From positions 2,542,001-2,606,000 of the forward strand of contig NZ_CP047028.1 of the NCBI RefSeq assembly GCF_009796865.1: 64,000 bases of DNA, in the 5' to 3' direction. This document shows positions 24,680-34,145 of the stretch, one piece after another (position 1 is the first letter of the stretch; each line of letters opens with the position of its first letter). Both the position numbers and the translations under genes were made by a program. The DNA is from Formosa sp. L2A11 (lineage in GTDB: Bacteria; Bacteroidota; Bacteroidia; Flavobacteriales; Flavobacteriaceae). The notes under the pieces were generated by a model. The model did no database searches. It was given only the letters and a program-made list of their open reading frames with translations, and was not told the DNA's origin.

Positions 24680-25725
24680 TGGCAATAGTAACTGTACAAG
24701 ATCTTTTAAGACCTTCCATAAAAGCATTAAAAGCGTATTCGTCTGCAAGAGATGAGTTTCAGAAAGAAACCAGTAATATGGTGTTTTTAGATGCTAACGA
24801 GAATCCGTATAATAATGGAATAAATAGGTATCCAGATCCATATCAACATGGCGTAAAAGACATTTTATCTGAAATTAAAAACGTGTCTAAATCTCAAATT
24901 TTATTAGGAAATGGAAGCGACGAAGTTCTAGATTTAATAGTTAGAGCTTTTTGCGAACCTAATAAAGACAACATTATAACTTTACCTCCAACGTACGGTA
25001 TGTACGAAGTATTGGCAAATTTAAATGCTGTAGCTATTAAAAAAGTATTGCTTTCTGAGTCTTTTCAGCCAGAAGTCGATCAAATTTTAAATGTAGCCGA
25101 TGCTAATAGTAAAATATTGTTTTTATGTTCGCCAAATAATCCTTCAGGGAACAGTTTTAAAGATCATGAAGTAGAAACATTATTAAAGAAATTTGAAGGT
25201 ATTGTTATTATAGATGAAGCGTATATCGATTTTTCTTCTCAAGAGAGTTGGTTAGAACGTTTAGAAGAATTTCCAAATTTAATTATCACGCAAACACTGT
25301 CTAAAGCTTATGCTATGGCAGGAATTAGATTAGGAATTTGTTATGCTTCAGAAGAGATTATTTCTGTTTTAAATACCATAAAGCCACCGTATAATATTAA
25401 TGTACTAACACAAAATAAAGCGGTAGAATTATTAAACCAAAGAGAGATTGTAAGTAACGAAGTCGATTCTATTTTAATAGAACGTAGTAAAATGATTTCA
25501 GATTTAAAATTGATATCATATATTGAAAAAATATACCCATCAGATGCTAATTTTATACTCGTAAAAGTAGATGATGCAACAACACGTTACAATCAATTAA
25601 TAAAAGAAGGCGTTGTAGTTCGTAACAGAACAACCCAACCGTTATGCGAAAATTGTTTACGTTTAACCGTAGGAACGCCTTTAGAAAATAAAACGCTAAT
25701 CACCGCACTTACTAAGTTACAATGA
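24679..25725 (+). CDS. hisC: Histidinol-phosphate aminotransferase
   Basis: HisC is the PLP enzyme that transaminates imidazole acetol phosphate with glutamate. The 348 residues match the family. LDANENPYN lies near 33-41, GNGSDEVLDL near 79-88, CSPNNPSGN near 153-161, DEAYIDF near 179-185 and the PLP lysine in TQTLSKAYAMAG (about 206-217), followed by GIRLG. Starts and stops overlap its neighbours (one base with hisD, four with hisB), so translation is probably coupled. Confidence 0.96.
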   Translation: MAIVTVQDLLRPSIKALKAYSSARDEFQKETSNMVFLDANENPYNNGINRYPDPYQHGVKDILSEIKNVSKSQILLGNGSDEVLDLIVRAFCEPNKDNIITLPPTYGMYEVLANLNAVAIKKVLLSESFQPEVDQILNVADANSKILFLCSPNNPSGNSFKDHEVETLLKKFEGIVIIDEAYIDFSSQESWLERLEEFPNLIITQTLSKAYAMAGIRLGICYASEEIISVLNTIKPPYNINVLTQNKAVELLNQREIVSNEVDSILIERSKMISDLKLISYIEKIYPSDANFILVKVDDATTRYNQLIKEGVVVRNRTTQPLCENCLRLTVGTPLENKTLITALTKLQ

Positions 25726-26858
25726 AACAAAAAGTATTATTTATAGATCGTGATGGAACGATTATTAGAGAGCCCGCAGACGAACAAATTGATAGTTTTG
25801 AGAAGTTAGAATTTTATCCTAAAGTCTTTCAATATTTAAGTAAAATAGCCAAAGAATTAGATTTCGAAATCGTAATGATTACAAATCAGGATGGTTTAGG
25901 TACAGAAGTGTATCCTGAAGATTCGTTCTGGCCCGTTCATAATTTTATTCTTGAAGCTTTTAAAAATGAAGGTGTAGAATTTAAGGAACAATTTATAGAT
26001 AGAACCTTTGCTAAAGACAATGCACTAACACGTAAACCTAATACAGGTTTATTGACACAATATTTTTCTGAAGCTTACGATTTAGAGAATTCTTACGTTA
26101 TTGGTGACCGTCTTACAGATATAGAATTGGCTAAAAATTTAGGATCTAAAGGTGTCTTTATAAATGATAATACAAATCTTGGTACAGACGAAATTACTGT
26201 AAAACGTGAGGAGCTAAACGATTTTATTACGTTAGAAACGAATGATTGGGAAGCGATTTACAAACATTTAAAAGTTGAAGATCGTACAGGAAGTATTGAA
26301 AGAAATACCAATGAAACTAAAATTAAAATTGATTTAAATTTAGACGGAACAGGACAAGGTAACATAGATACCGGAATTGCTTTTTTCGACCATATGTTAG
26401 ATCAAATTGCACGTCACGGACAATTAGATTTAAATTTAAAAGTAACTGGCGATTTAGAAGTAGACGAACACCATACTATTGAAGATACAGCAATTGCTTT
26501 AGGGGAATTATTTAATACCGTTTTAGGAAATAAATTAGGAATAGAACGTTACGGATTTTATTTACCAATGGACGATTGTTTAGCTTCTGCAGGAATCGAT
26601 TTTGGAGGTAGAAACTGGTTAGTTTGGGATGCAGATTTTAAACGTGAAATGGTAGGTAAAATGCCAACAGAAATGTTTTACCACTTCTTTAAATCGTTTA
26701 CAGATGGTGCAAAATGTAATTTAAACATTAAAGCAGAAGGCACAAACGAACATCATAAAATTGAAGCAATATTTAAGGCGTTTGCAAAAGCGATAAAAAT
26801 GGCTGTAAAACGTGATGTGGAAAAAATGATTTTACCTTCAACCAAAGGCATGTTATAA
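25722..26858 (+). CDS. hisB: Bifunctional histidinol-phosphatase / imidazoleglycerol-phosphate dehydratase
   Basis: A 378-residue two-domain enzyme. Residues 1-165 are a HAD phosphatase (FIDRDGTIIREP, with nucleophile D; MITNQDGLG; YVIGDRLTDIELA) that dephosphorylates histidinol phosphate. Residues 185-378 are the manganese-dependent dehydratase (FFDHMLDQIARHG; VDEHHTIEDTAIALGE; AEGTNEHHKIEAIFKAFA). This fused form is as in E. coli and many Bacteroidota. It overlaps hisC by 4 bases. A 105-base gap follows before hisH. Confidence 0.96.
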   Translation: MKQKVLFIDRDGTIIREPADEQIDSFEKLEFYPKVFQYLSKIAKELDFEIVMITNQDGLGTEVYPEDSFWPVHNFILEAFKNEGVEFKEQFIDRTFAKDNALTRKPNTGLLTQYFSEAYDLENSYVIGDRLTDIELAKNLGSKGVFINDNTNLGTDEITVKREELNDFITLETNDWEAIYKHLKVEDRTGSIERNTNETKIKIDLNLDGTGQGNIDTGIAFFDHMLDQIARHGQLDLNLKVTGDLEVDEHHTIEDTAIALGELFNTVLGNKLGIERYGFYLPMDDCLASAGIDFGGRNWLVWDADFKREMVGKMPTEMFYHFFKSFTDGAKCNLNIKAEGTNEHHKIEAIFKAFAKAIKMAVKRDVEKMILPSTKGML

Positions 26859-26893
26859 AATAAAGCCATTTAAATCTTCCTGTAAAGAAGAGA

Positions 26894-26901
26894 TACTTTT
26901 G
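26894..26901 (+). promoter_or_regulatory. Possible internal his promoter: -7 box TACTTTTG
   Basis: TACTTTTG matches TAnnTTTG within the 105-base gap between hisB and hisH, the only large gap in the operon. It could be an internal promoter for hisH onwards. No clear -33 element was assigned. Confidence 0.3.
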
Positions 26902-26963
26902 TGTTTATTGATGGTAAAATTGCTTTGTTTATAATTTAAAACAAGGTTCAAGGAATAAAGAAT

Positions 26964-27596
26964 ATGAGTTTAGATACAGATATTAAAAAACAGAATTTTG
27001 AAGGTGTTTCCGTTGTAATAATAGATTACGGAGCAGGAAACATTAAGAGTATTCAATTCGCCTTCAAACGATTAGGGATAGATGCTGTTTTAACTAATGA
27101 TCCGGAGAAAATTAAAAATGCAGATCGTGTTATTTTTCCAGGTGTTGGCGAAGCTAGTTCGGCTTTAAAAATGCTAAAAAACAGTAAATTAGATAAATTA
27201 ATTCCTACCTTAACTCAACCTGTTTTAGGCATCTGTTTAGGTATGCAATTAATGTGTAAAACCACAGAAGAAGGAGGTAATACAGAGGGATTAGGAATTT
27301 TTCAGGTAGACGTAAAACGTTTTCCAAATACGGTAAAAGTACCGCAAATGGGATGGAATACCGTAACAAATTTAGAATCTGATTTATTTAAAGATATTCC
27401 TGAAAACTCATACATGTATTTAGTACATAGTTATTATGCAGAAAACTGTAAAGAAGCCATTGCTTTATCTAATTATAATGGCGAGTATGCTACAGCTTTA
27501 AAACATAATAATTTTTACGGTGTACAATTTCATCCGGAGAAAAGTAGTATTGCAGGTGCTAAATTGCTTGAAAATTTTTTAAATCTAGAATCATAA
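26964..27596 (+). CDS. hisH: Imidazole glycerol phosphate synthase, glutaminase subunit
   Basis: HisH releases ammonia from glutamine and channels it to HisF. The 210-residue class I glutamine amidotransferase has the nucleophile Cys in GICLGMQLM (about 91-99), with His and Glu in GVQFHPEKS near residues 190-198. VIIDYGAGNIKS marks the usual N-terminus; about 16 extra residues precede it, so the real start could be slightly later (no ATG lies there). It is followed by hisA after 18 bases. Confidence 0.95.
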   Translation: MSLDTDIKKQNFEGVSVVIIDYGAGNIKSIQFAFKRLGIDAVLTNDPEKIKNADRVIFPGVGEASSALKMLKNSKLDKLIPTLTQPVLGICLGMQLMCKTTEEGGNTEGLGIFQVDVKRFPNTVKVPQMGWNTVTNLESDLFKDIPENSYMYLVHSYYAENCKEAIALSNYNGEYATALKHNNFYGVQFHPEKSSIAGAKLLENFLNLES

Positions 27597-27614
27597 ATTG
27601 ATCAACATATAATT

Positions 27615-28343
27615 ATGAGAATTATACCAGCCATAGATATTATAGACGGGAAATGTGTCCGTTTAACTAAAGGTGATTACGATACCAAAAAAATATATAA
27701 TGAGAATCCGTTAGAAGTTGCTAAGAGTTTTGAAGATGCAGGTGTAGAGTATTTACATCTTGTAGATTTAGATGGTGCAAAAGCAAGTAAAATTGTTAAT
27801 TATAAAGTCTTAGAGCATATTACGTCTAAAACCAATTTAAAAGTTGATTTTGGTGGTGGTTTAAAAACAAATGAAGATTTATACATCGCATTTAGTTCTG
27901 GAGCTAAACAAGTTACAGGAGGAAGTATTGCGGTTAAAAATAGTCCAATGTTTGAAAGTTGGATTCAGAAATATGGCAGTCAGAAAATAATTTTGGGTGC
28001 AGATGCTAAAAATGAAAAAATCGCTATTAGCGGTTGGTTAGAAGAAAGCAGTTTAGATGTCAATCCGTTTATAAAAGGGTACATGAATAAAGGGATTCAG
28101 TACGTTATTTGTACAGATATTTCTAAAGACGGTATGCTAGAAGGACCTTCATTCGACTTATATAAAAAGATAATTTCTGAAAATCCGAATATTAAATTGA
28201 TTGCTTCTGGAGGAATTTCATGTCAAGAAGAATTGCCAAAACTTAAAGAATTAGGTTGTGAAGGCGTAATTATTGGCAAAGCGATTTACGAAAATAAGAT
28301 TAGCATGAAAGATTTAGAAAAACTGGTTGTAAACTCTCAATAA
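27615..28343 (+). CDS. hisA: ProFAR isomerase (phosphoribosylformimino-AICAR-P isomerase)
   Basis: HisA is a TIM-barrel enzyme for the Amadori rearrangement of ProFAR to PRFAR. The 242 residues start [20 protein letters not shown], with the catalytic Asp at 8. The second catalytic Asp lies in [14 protein letters not shown], and two phosphate-binding loops are DFGGGLKT and ASGGIS. It pairs structurally with HisF, whose gene begins 6 bases downstream. Confidence 0.96.
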   Translation: MRIIPAIDIIDGKCVRLTKGDYDTKKIYNENPLEVAKSFEDAGVEYLHLVDLDGAKASKIVNYKVLEHITSKTNLKVDFGGGLKTNEDLYIAFSSGAKQVTGGSIAVKNSPMFESWIQKYGSQKIILGADAKNEKIAISGWLEESSLDVNPFIKGYMNKGIQYVICTDISKDGMLEGPSFDLYKKIISENPNIKLIASGGISCQEELPKLKELGCEGVIIGKAIYENKISMKDLEKLVVNSQ

Positions 28344-28349
28344 ATTAAT

Positions 28350-29105
28350 ATGCTTACAAAACGAATTATCCCGTGTTTGGATATTAAAAACGGAAGAACA
28401 GTAAAAGGTGTCAATTTTGTAGATCTTATTGATGCTGGAGACCCAGTAGAATTAGCTAAACAATACGCTTTAAAAGGCGCAGACGAGTTGGTTTTTTTAG
28501 ATATATCGGCAACTTTAGAAGGCCGAGGAACCACGCTAGATATGGTGTTGCATGTTGCAGAACAAGTTAATATACCATTTACTGTTGGTGGCGGAATTTC
28601 TTCTGTAGAACATGTAGACGCATTATTACAATGTGGTGCAGATAAAGTTTCTATAAATTCATCGGCTGTTAAACGTCCGGAATTAGTTAAAGAGTTGGCA
28701 GATAAATTTGGAAGTCAGTGTGTTGTGGTTGCCATTGATGCAAAACTAATAGATGGACAATGGAAAGTGCATTTGGCAGGAGGAAGTATTCCTACCGAAT
28801 TAGATTTATTTGAATGGGCAAAACAAGTTGAGGATTTAGGAGCTGGTGAAATTTTATTCACTTCTATGAATCACGACGGAACCAAAAACGGTTTTGCAAA
28901 CGAAGCTTTGGCAAAACTTTCTAATATGTTAAATATTCCTATTATAGCTTCAGGCGGAGCAGGGACAATTCAGCATTTTGTAGATACTTTTAAAGACGGA
29001 AAAGCAGATGCAGCGTTAGCCGCAAGTGTATTTCATTTCGGAGAAATACCAATTTCAGAATTAAAAGAGCAATTAAAAAATAATAATATCGCTGTAAGAT
29101 TGTAA
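28350..29105 (+). CDS. hisF: Imidazole glycerol phosphate synthase, cyclase subunit
   Basis: HisF takes ammonia from HisH and converts PRFAR to imidazole glycerol phosphate and AICAR. The 251-residue TIM barrel has the catalytic Asp residues in [15 protein letters not shown] (D11) and [11 protein letters not shown] (about 131-141). Phosphate loops are VGGGISS and ASGGAG. Length and motifs are typical. Confidence 0.96.
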   Translation: MLTKRIIPCLDIKNGRTVKGVNFVDLIDAGDPVELAKQYALKGADELVFLDISATLEGRGTTLDMVLHVAEQVNIPFTVGGGISSVEHVDALLQCGADKVSINSSAVKRPELVKELADKFGSQCVVVAIDAKLIDGQWKVHLAGGSIPTELDLFEWAKQVEDLGAGEILFTSMNHDGTKNGFANEALAKLSNMLNIPIIASGGAGTIQHFVDTFKDGKADAALAASVFHFGEIPISELKEQLKNNNIAVRL

Positions 29106-29130
29106 TATTTTACGGTTCAAAATAATAGTA

Positions 29131-29730
29131 ATGAATATAGATTTCAATAAAAACAACGACGGATTAGTTCCTGCAATTATCCAAGACGCTTCAACAAAAA
29201 AAGTACTAATGTTAGGGTATATGAATGCTGAAGCTTTAGAAAAAACGAAAGCAACAAAATTAGTGACCTTTTATAGTAGAACTAAAAAACGTTTATGGAC
29301 TAAAGGTGAAGAAAGCGGAAATGTTTTAAATTTAGTTGATATTAAATTAGATTGCGATAACGATACGTTATTAGTTTCTGTACTTCCAAAAGGACCAACG
29401 TGTCATAAAGGAACAGATACATGTTGGGGAGAACCAAATGAAGAATCTTACGGATTTATTTCTCACTTACAAGATGTAATTAAAGATAGACGCTTAAATT
29501 TTGCACCAACAGAATCTTATGTGTCTTCATTATTTGCAAAAGGCATTAATAAAATTGCACAAAAAGTGGGAGAGGAAGCTGTAGAAGTTGTTATTGAAGC
29601 AAAGGATAGCGACGATAATTTATTTTTAAACGAAAGCGCCGATTTATTATTTCACTATTTAATTTTACTAGAAGCTAAAGGTTTTCAGGTTAAAGATGTA
29701 GTTGAAATTTTAAAAGGAAGAGAAAAATAG
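29131..29730 (+). CDS. hisIE: Bifunctional phosphoribosyl-AMP cyclohydrolase / phosphoribosyl-ATP pyrophosphatase
   Basis: A 199-residue fusion for steps two and three of the pathway. The N-terminal HisI part (1-100) has the zinc and magnesium residues in TFYSRTKKRLWTKGEESGN, KLDCDNDTLL and CHKGTDTCW. The C-terminal HisE part (about 110-195) has KVGEEAVEVVIEAKD and NESADLLFHYLILL. It is the last gene of the operon and is followed by a terminator. Confidence 0.96.
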   Translation: MNIDFNKNNDGLVPAIIQDASTKKVLMLGYMNAEALEKTKATKLVTFYSRTKKRLWTKGEESGNVLNLVDIKLDCDNDTLLVSVLPKGPTCHKGTDTCWGEPNEESYGFISHLQDVIKDRRLNFAPTESYVSSLFAKGINKIAQKVGEEAVEVVIEAKDSDDNLFLNESADLLFHYLILLEAKGFQVKDVVEILKGREK

Positions 29731-29741
29731 CAGTAAATAAA

Positions 29742-29774
29742 AAAGGAGAATTTAGCATTACTAAATTCTCCTTT
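29742..29774 (+). terminator. Terminator at the end of the his operon
   Basis: AAAGGAGAATTTAG (29742-29755) pairs perfectly with CTAAATTCTCCTTT (29761-29774). It ends the his operon and may also serve the convergent gene at 29795. Confidence 0.8.
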
Positions 29775-29794
29775 CTTATATGTTATTAAGCGTT

Positions 29795-30196
29795 TTATGT
29801 TAGCCAATTTTTTGCTCTAGAAAATTTAGAGAATAAAAGTAACAATACAGCACATACTACTATTGCTATAGGCATAATTAGATTGGGAGTTTTTACATCA
29901 AAAAACAAATAACTCATTTGTGCTATTACAGCAATTAAAGAGGTTAATGCCACGGGATAAGCAAACCGTTTTCGAGCCATTAATAAAATGCTAGCTAGAA
30001 AACCACATAAAACGGCAACAGCATATGCGCGCATAACCCAGGTTGGCGTTTCTAAAATCTCTTGTAATTGTACTTCGCTATATGTTTCGGTGCTATTTAC
30101 TTGAATAAAATACTGTTGTACTCCCAAACCATTCCATAATAAAAAGAATCCGGTAACAATCCAGTACCAAATAGGTAGCTTAGTCGTGTTAGTCAT
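29795..30196 (-). CDS. Small integral membrane protein, 133 aa
   Basis: Four predicted membrane helices at about residues 8-28, 54-74, 80-100 and 106-124 (WYWIVTGFFLLWNGLG; YAVAVLCGFLASILLMA; LIMPIAIVVCAVLLLLF). The first loop is acidic (STETYSEVQLQEILE). I do not assign a family. It is a single gene, convergent with the his operon. Confidence 0.7.
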   Translation of the reverse strand: MTNTTKLPIWYWIVTGFFLLWNGLGVQQYFIQVNSTETYSEVQLQEILETPTWVMRAYAVAVLCGFLASILLMARKRFAYPVALTSLIAVIAQMSYLFFDVKTPNLIMPIAIVVCAVLLLLFSKFSRAKNWLT

Positions 30197-30302
30197 AAAT
30201 TAAAATAATTTGTAGATTTAATTTGGTTTAAAAGTAGTAATTTTTTTGAGAAGTCTTCTAAAATAAGTTACTTGCCGGTCTTAAAAAATAAAACACTTTC
30301 AG

Positions 30303-31091
30303 TTGAAAAAACGCTTTTTTTATCTCATTACTATTCAATATTTAGGCTATCGTTTTCATGGTTGGCAAAAACAACCAAAATTAAAAACGGTACATTTAAT
30401 GATTGATAAAACCATGCGTTATATCATGGACGGAAAACCTTTTAAAACCTTAGGTTCGGGTAGGACAGATGCTATGGTTTCTGCTCAAGAAGGCGCTTTT
30501 GAGTTGTTTTTAGAAGATGAAATTGAAGATAAAGTTGCTTTTCTAGAATTGTTCAATTACAATTTACCTCAAGATTTAAGAGCGTTATCGATTACAGAAG
30601 TTAATAAAGACTTTAATGTGATTAATGCATCTAAAATGAAGGAATACGTTTATGTATTTGCTCATGGTGCAAAATACCATCCGTTTTGTGCGCCTTTAAT
30701 GACAACCATTTTAGATCCTTTAGATATTGAAAAAATGAAATTAGGAGCCAAACTTTTTGAAGGAGCTCACAATTTTAAAACCTACTGTTATAAACCATCA
30801 GAAACCGGTGTTTTTAATCGTATAATAGATACTTGCGAGCTTGTAGATAATACATTATTTACTGCAAATTTCTTTCCCGAGCAATCCTATATGTTACGTG
30901 TAAAAGGAAAAGGCTTTATGCGAAACCAAATTCGTTTAATGATGGGCGCTTTAATAAAATTAGGGAAACATGAAATTACACTCGAGTATATTCAAGAGAG
31001 TTTAAAGCCAGAAAGCACAGAAGTTATGGATTATATTGCTCCAGCTTCAGGTTTGGTTTTAAATGCTGTAGAGTTTGAGAAAACAACCTAA
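30303..31091 (+). CDS. tRNA pseudouridine synthase A family protein
   Basis: Pseudouridine synthase of the TruA family, 262 residues. TruA modifies uridines 38-40 in the tRNA anticodon stem. The catalytic Asp lies in GSGRTDAMVSAQ (about 56-67), close to the canonical GRTDAGV but with Met-Val for Gly-Val. RVKGKGFMRNQIRLMMGAL (about 199-217) is the second family motif. The start is TTG at 30303, giving MKKRFFYLITIQYLGYRFHG; no ATG precedes the conserved first strand. It may be a TruA paralogue, since Bacteroidota often have more than one; another truA could lie outside this window. Confidence 0.83.
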   Translation: MKKRFFYLITIQYLGYRFHGWQKQPKLKTVHLMIDKTMRYIMDGKPFKTLGSGRTDAMVSAQEGAFELFLEDEIEDKVAFLELFNYNLPQDLRALSITEVNKDFNVINASKMKEYVYVFAHGAKYHPFCAPLMTTILDPLDIEKMKLGAKLFEGAHNFKTYCYKPSETGVFNRIIDTCELVDNTLFTANFFPEQSYMLRVKGKGFMRNQIRLMMGALIKLGKHEITLEYIQESLKPESTEVMDYIAPASGLVLNAVEFEKTT

Positions 31092-31266
31092 TTAATCTTC
31101 CAAAATTCATAATTACTTTTAATGTTAATTTTTTTAAGGCTTTAAGATTATACTTAACATAAATTAAGTTAACTAGACGCTAATAGGGTTAAAGTCAGTT
31201 AATAAGTGTCTTGGTGTTGGTTATACATTGTACCTTCAGTGTATGTTTAACCAAAACCCGAAGATT

Positions 31267-31767
31267 ATGAATTACTTAAATATTCAAGATGAAAAACTAC
31301 TTCCTGTAGTTGTAGAATTAAATACTCTTCTAGCAGATTATCATATATATTATCAAAAACTTAGAAATTTTCACTGGAATGTTCTGGGAGAAAACTTCTT
31401 TGATTTGCATAATAAGTTCGAAGAGTTATATACAGATGCAAGAATTAAGATTGATGAAATTGCAGAGCGTATTTTAACTTTACGTTATCACCCAATGAGT
31501 AAATTTTCAGATTATTTAGAAATTTCTGCTTTAAAAGAAGTGTCTTCATTAATATCTGATAGAGAAATGGTCGCAGAAATTTTAAACGATCATAAATTAC
31601 TTTTAAATCAAATGCGTATTGTAATTAATAAAGCAGAAAAGGCTACAGACGAAGGTACTGTAGATTTAATAGGAGCTTACATTAGAGAGTTAGAAAAAGC
31701 AAGTTGGATGTTAGATTCTTGGTCTAAAAAGAAATCAGAACATTTAAATAGTGCTATTATTGAATAA
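31267..31767 (+). CDS. dps: Dps family DNA-binding ferritin
   Basis: A 166-residue Dps protein: a 12-mer that oxidises and stores iron and protects DNA from peroxide. The intersubunit ferroxidase site appears as KLRNFHWNVLG (about 32-42), DLHNKFEELYTD (about 47-58) and RIKIDEIAERI. The frame extends upstream to 31228, but ATG 31267 (MNYLNIQDEK) gives the standard length. The 175-base region before it has no gene and probably holds its promoter. Confidence 0.93.
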   Translation: MNYLNIQDEKLLPVVVELNTLLADYHIYYQKLRNFHWNVLGENFFDLHNKFEELYTDARIKIDEIAERILTLRYHPMSKFSDYLEISALKEVSSLISDREMVAEILNDHKLLLNQMRIVINKAEKATDEGTVDLIGAYIRELEKASWMLDSWSKKKSEHLNSAIIE

Positions 31768-31814
31768 ACGAGATTGTTAATCGCAATTTTTAATAATCTA
31801 ATAAAAATTAAAAT

Positions 31815-32354
31815 ATGAAATTTATATATTTAGGATTAGTCATTCTTTTAGGATTTTCTGCGGTACAGGCTCAAACTGTACCCAAAGAAGTCCTAGACGA
31901 AACTAAAACCATAACCACTACAGTTAATGATGGTAAGGAAATTAAAGAAAACACAGTTGAAATTAACAGGCGTGTAGAACAAGATGTTAAATTAGCCGAA
32001 AGTGATAAAGATAAAATAAATCAAAGTAGATTAATTACAGAAGGCCAAGTTACAGAAACGGTTAAGATTACTAATAATAGTCCGTTTACATTAGAGAATA
32101 AATCTATGACTTATAAATTAGATGGAGAATCTAAAGAGTTTATAATGAGTGATAAAGGGTTTGTGATTTCAGATCCTACAGACTCTAAACTAACTAAAGT
32201 TAGACAATCTGATACCGATAATTCACAATTTGTGATGACAGATAATGGGCAAACTGAGATTGGTTTTTTCGATGAAAAAGGTAATTTTATTGTACAAAAA
32301 TTTGATAATAATTCTAATGAAATTGTATCTAAAATTTATGTTCTAGTACAATAA
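31815..32354 (+). CDS. Secreted protein of unknown function, 179 aa
   Basis: An N-terminal signal peptide (FIYLGLVILLGFSAVQA, cleavage probably after Ala20) leads to a hydrophilic periplasmic protein rich in Lys, Asp, Glu and Thr. It contains TVPKEVLDETKTITTTVNDG and later LTKVRQSDTDNSQFVMTDNG. No Cys follows the signal, so it is not a lipoprotein. I do not recognise a domain. It lies 47 bases after dps, perhaps co-transcribed. Confidence 0.68.
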   Translation: MKFIYLGLVILLGFSAVQAQTVPKEVLDETKTITTTVNDGKEIKENTVEINRRVEQDVKLAESDKDKINQSRLITEGQVTETVKITNNSPFTLENKSMTYKLDGESKEFIMSDKGFVISDPTDSKLTKVRQSDTDNSQFVMTDNGQTEIGFFDEKGNFIVQKFDNNSNEIVSKIYVLVQ

Positions 32355-32376
32355 ATTAAGTCGTTGTTTTAACACA

Positions 32377-32405
32377 TTAAGGCCTCAGTTTACTGGGGCT
32401 TTTTT
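32377..32405 (+). terminator. Probable terminator after the secreted protein gene
   Basis: AAGGCCTCAG and CTGGGGCTT form an imperfect stem around a short AT loop, followed by TTTTTTA. Confidence 0.6.
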
Positions 32406-32434
32406 ATATCTTTATCCCAATAAAATACAGATAC

Positions 32435-33103
32435 ATGATTTCTAAAAACATACTTGATTTCTTAAATGCACTCGAAAAAAATAATGACAGAGTATGGTTT
32501 CAGGAACATAAAACTGAATTTAGAACTGTAGAAGCAGAAATGAAGGCGGTGTATAATGAACTTTTTACACTAGTAAAAACTCATGATGAAGTAGATGCTG
32601 TTAAAGTGTTTAGAATTTATAGAGATGTACGCTTTTCTAAAAATAAGGTGCCTTATAAAACCCATTTTGGAGGATCTATACATCGGGCAAAACCACTATT
32701 AAGAGGGGGTTATTATTTACAAATACAGCCCAATAATCAATCTTTTATTGCAACTGGTTTTTGGGACCCAAATAAGGAAGATTTATTACGTATTAGAAAA
32801 GAATTTGAAGTAGATGCTCAGGAAATGAGAGAAATTATAGGAGACTCAACCTTTAAATCTACTTGGGGAACAATTGAAGGAGATGAACTTAAAACAGCGC
32901 CAAAAGGTTTCGATAAAAACCATCCTGATATTGATCTTATAAGAAAAAAGCAATTTATTTTTACTAGAAAATTTACAGATAAAGAGGTGCTTTCTCCAAA
33001 CTTTTTAGAGGAAATAAATAATTCATTTAAGGTTATTAGACCTTATTTTAATTATATGAGCGATGTGTTAACTACAAATATTAATGGAGAATCGCTCATA
33101 TAA
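32435..33103 (+). CDS. DUF2461 domain-containing protein
   Basis: A 222-residue member of the DUF2461 (TIGR02453) family, found in many bacteria and some fungi, without known activity. Hallmarks are the opening LDFLNALEKNNDRVWFQEHK, RIYRDVRFSKNKVPYKTHFG at about 67-86, and GGYYLQIQPNNQSFIATGFW. No signal peptide is present, so it is cytosolic. It has its own transcription unit after a terminator and is convergent with the next gene. Confidence 0.88.
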   Translation: MISKNILDFLNALEKNNDRVWFQEHKTEFRTVEAEMKAVYNELFTLVKTHDEVDAVKVFRIYRDVRFSKNKVPYKTHFGGSIHRAKPLLRGGYYLQIQPNNQSFIATGFWDPNKEDLLRIRKEFEVDAQEMREIIGDSTFKSTWGTIEGDELKTAPKGFDKNHPDIDLIRKKQFIFTRKFTDKEVLSPNFLEEINNSFKVIRPYFNYMSDVLTTNINGESLI

Positions 33104-33125
33104 TAAATATGTTGTGATTGTTTAA

Positions 33126-33539
33126 TTAAACAGATTCAATTAATTGATTATCAAAAATTTGTATATTATCAATAAGTTGTTTTTTTACAATATTCATCAT
33201 ACGTTTATTTAAAGCAGAAGAGTTTTTAATGTATAGTGTGTACTCTTCAATAGTAAACAAACCAATAATCATCCCTTTAATGGAGTTTCGAAATTTAATG
33301 TCTTTTTGAATGCTGTTTTCAATGTAGATAATTTTTTTAGGAACACTTAAATCATAGAACTTGTCTTTGTGTTTTTTAAAATAGTTTTTAAGTACTTCTA
33401 CAAATAAATCTTTCTGAAGTTTAATAATTGGTCGTAATGTTTCGTTCTGAAAACGTTCTTCATTACTCATGTCTTCACTAAGCTTTCCAAAGGAGGTTGC
33501 AGGACGAATGGCTTTAAGATTGTTGTGTCTTGTTGTCAT
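33126..33539 (-). CDS. Uncharacterised flavobacterial protein, 137 aa
   Basis: A basic, mostly helical cytosolic protein. Recognisable segments are FQNETLRPIIKLQKDLFVEV, YIENSIQKDIKFRNSIKGM and LNKRMMNIVKKQLIDNI. I recall similar sequences in other Flavobacteriaceae, sometimes labelled glyoxalase, but I see no glyoxalase metal motif and do not support that name. It stands alone on the minus strand. Confidence 0.7.
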   Translation of the reverse strand: MTTRHNNLKAIRPATSFGKLSEDMSNEERFQNETLRPIIKLQKDLFVEVLKNYFKKHKDKFYDLSVPKKIIYIENSIQKDIKFRNSIKGMIIGLFTIEEYTLYIKNSSALNKRMMNIVKKQLIDNIQIFDNQLIESV

Positions 33540-33612
33540 AATATTAAACAGTTTTACTAAAAATATTAATTATCTCCATCAATATTTTTATGAACGCTAT
33601 TACTTGTTAACC

Positions 33613-33642
33613 TTGTTATGAACAATTAATAATTTATCTTTG
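33613..33642 (+). promoter_or_regulatory. Promoter of the acyl-CoA thioesterase gene
   Basis: TTG at 33613-33615 and TATCTTTG at 33635-33642 are separated by 19 bases, a close fit to the Bacteroidota TTG / TAnnTTTG promoter. The ATG at 33661 follows. Confidence 0.65.
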
Positions 33643-33660
33643 CACCCAAAAATAATAATT

Positions 33661-34053
33661 ATGAGATTTCACACTAGAAAATGGGTAAAACCCGAAGATT
33701 TAAATGCAAACGGAACATTGTTTGGAGGTCGACTTTTGGCATGGATAGATGAGGAAGCTGCTTTGTATTCAATTATTCAATTAGAAAACACAAAAGTTGT
33801 TACAAAATTTATGTCTGAAATCAATTTTATGAGCTCTGCAGAACAAGGAGACATTGTTGAAATAGGAATTGCTGTTGAAAAATTTGGAAAATCGTCTTTA
33901 ACTTTAAAATGTGAGGTTAGAAATAAAATGACAAGAGAAACCATTATTCGTGTCGCTAATATTATAATGGTAAACTTAGGTGAAGATGGTAAGTCTAAAC
34001 CACATGGTAAAACCGAAATTGAATTTGTGAAGAATCGTTTAGGTGACGAATAA
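33661..34053 (+). CDS. Acyl-CoA thioesterase (hot-dog fold)
   Basis: A 130-residue single hot-dog domain thioesterase of the YciA/BFIT type, which hydrolyses acyl-CoA to free acid and CoA. The motif NGTLFGGRLLAWIDEEAAL (about 15-33) contains the catalytic acidic residue. TKFMSEINFMSSAEQGDIVE and a second strand set follow. The frame extends 7 codons upstream to 33640, but that overlaps the -7 promoter box, so ATG 33661 is used. The chain-length preference is unknown. Confidence 0.87.
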   Translation: MRFHTRKWVKPEDLNANGTLFGGRLLAWIDEEAALYSIIQLENTKVVTKFMSEINFMSSAEQGDIVEIGIAVEKFGKSSLTLKCEVRNKMTRETIIRVANIIMVNLGEDGKSKPHGKTEIEFVKNRLGDE

Positions 34054-34145
34054 TTAAGAAGTGTATTTCTAGATTTTATGGACGATCTTAAAAAGTTAGT
34101 TTTATAATTAATTTAGAAGACTATTAATTTAATAAAAATAACCAC

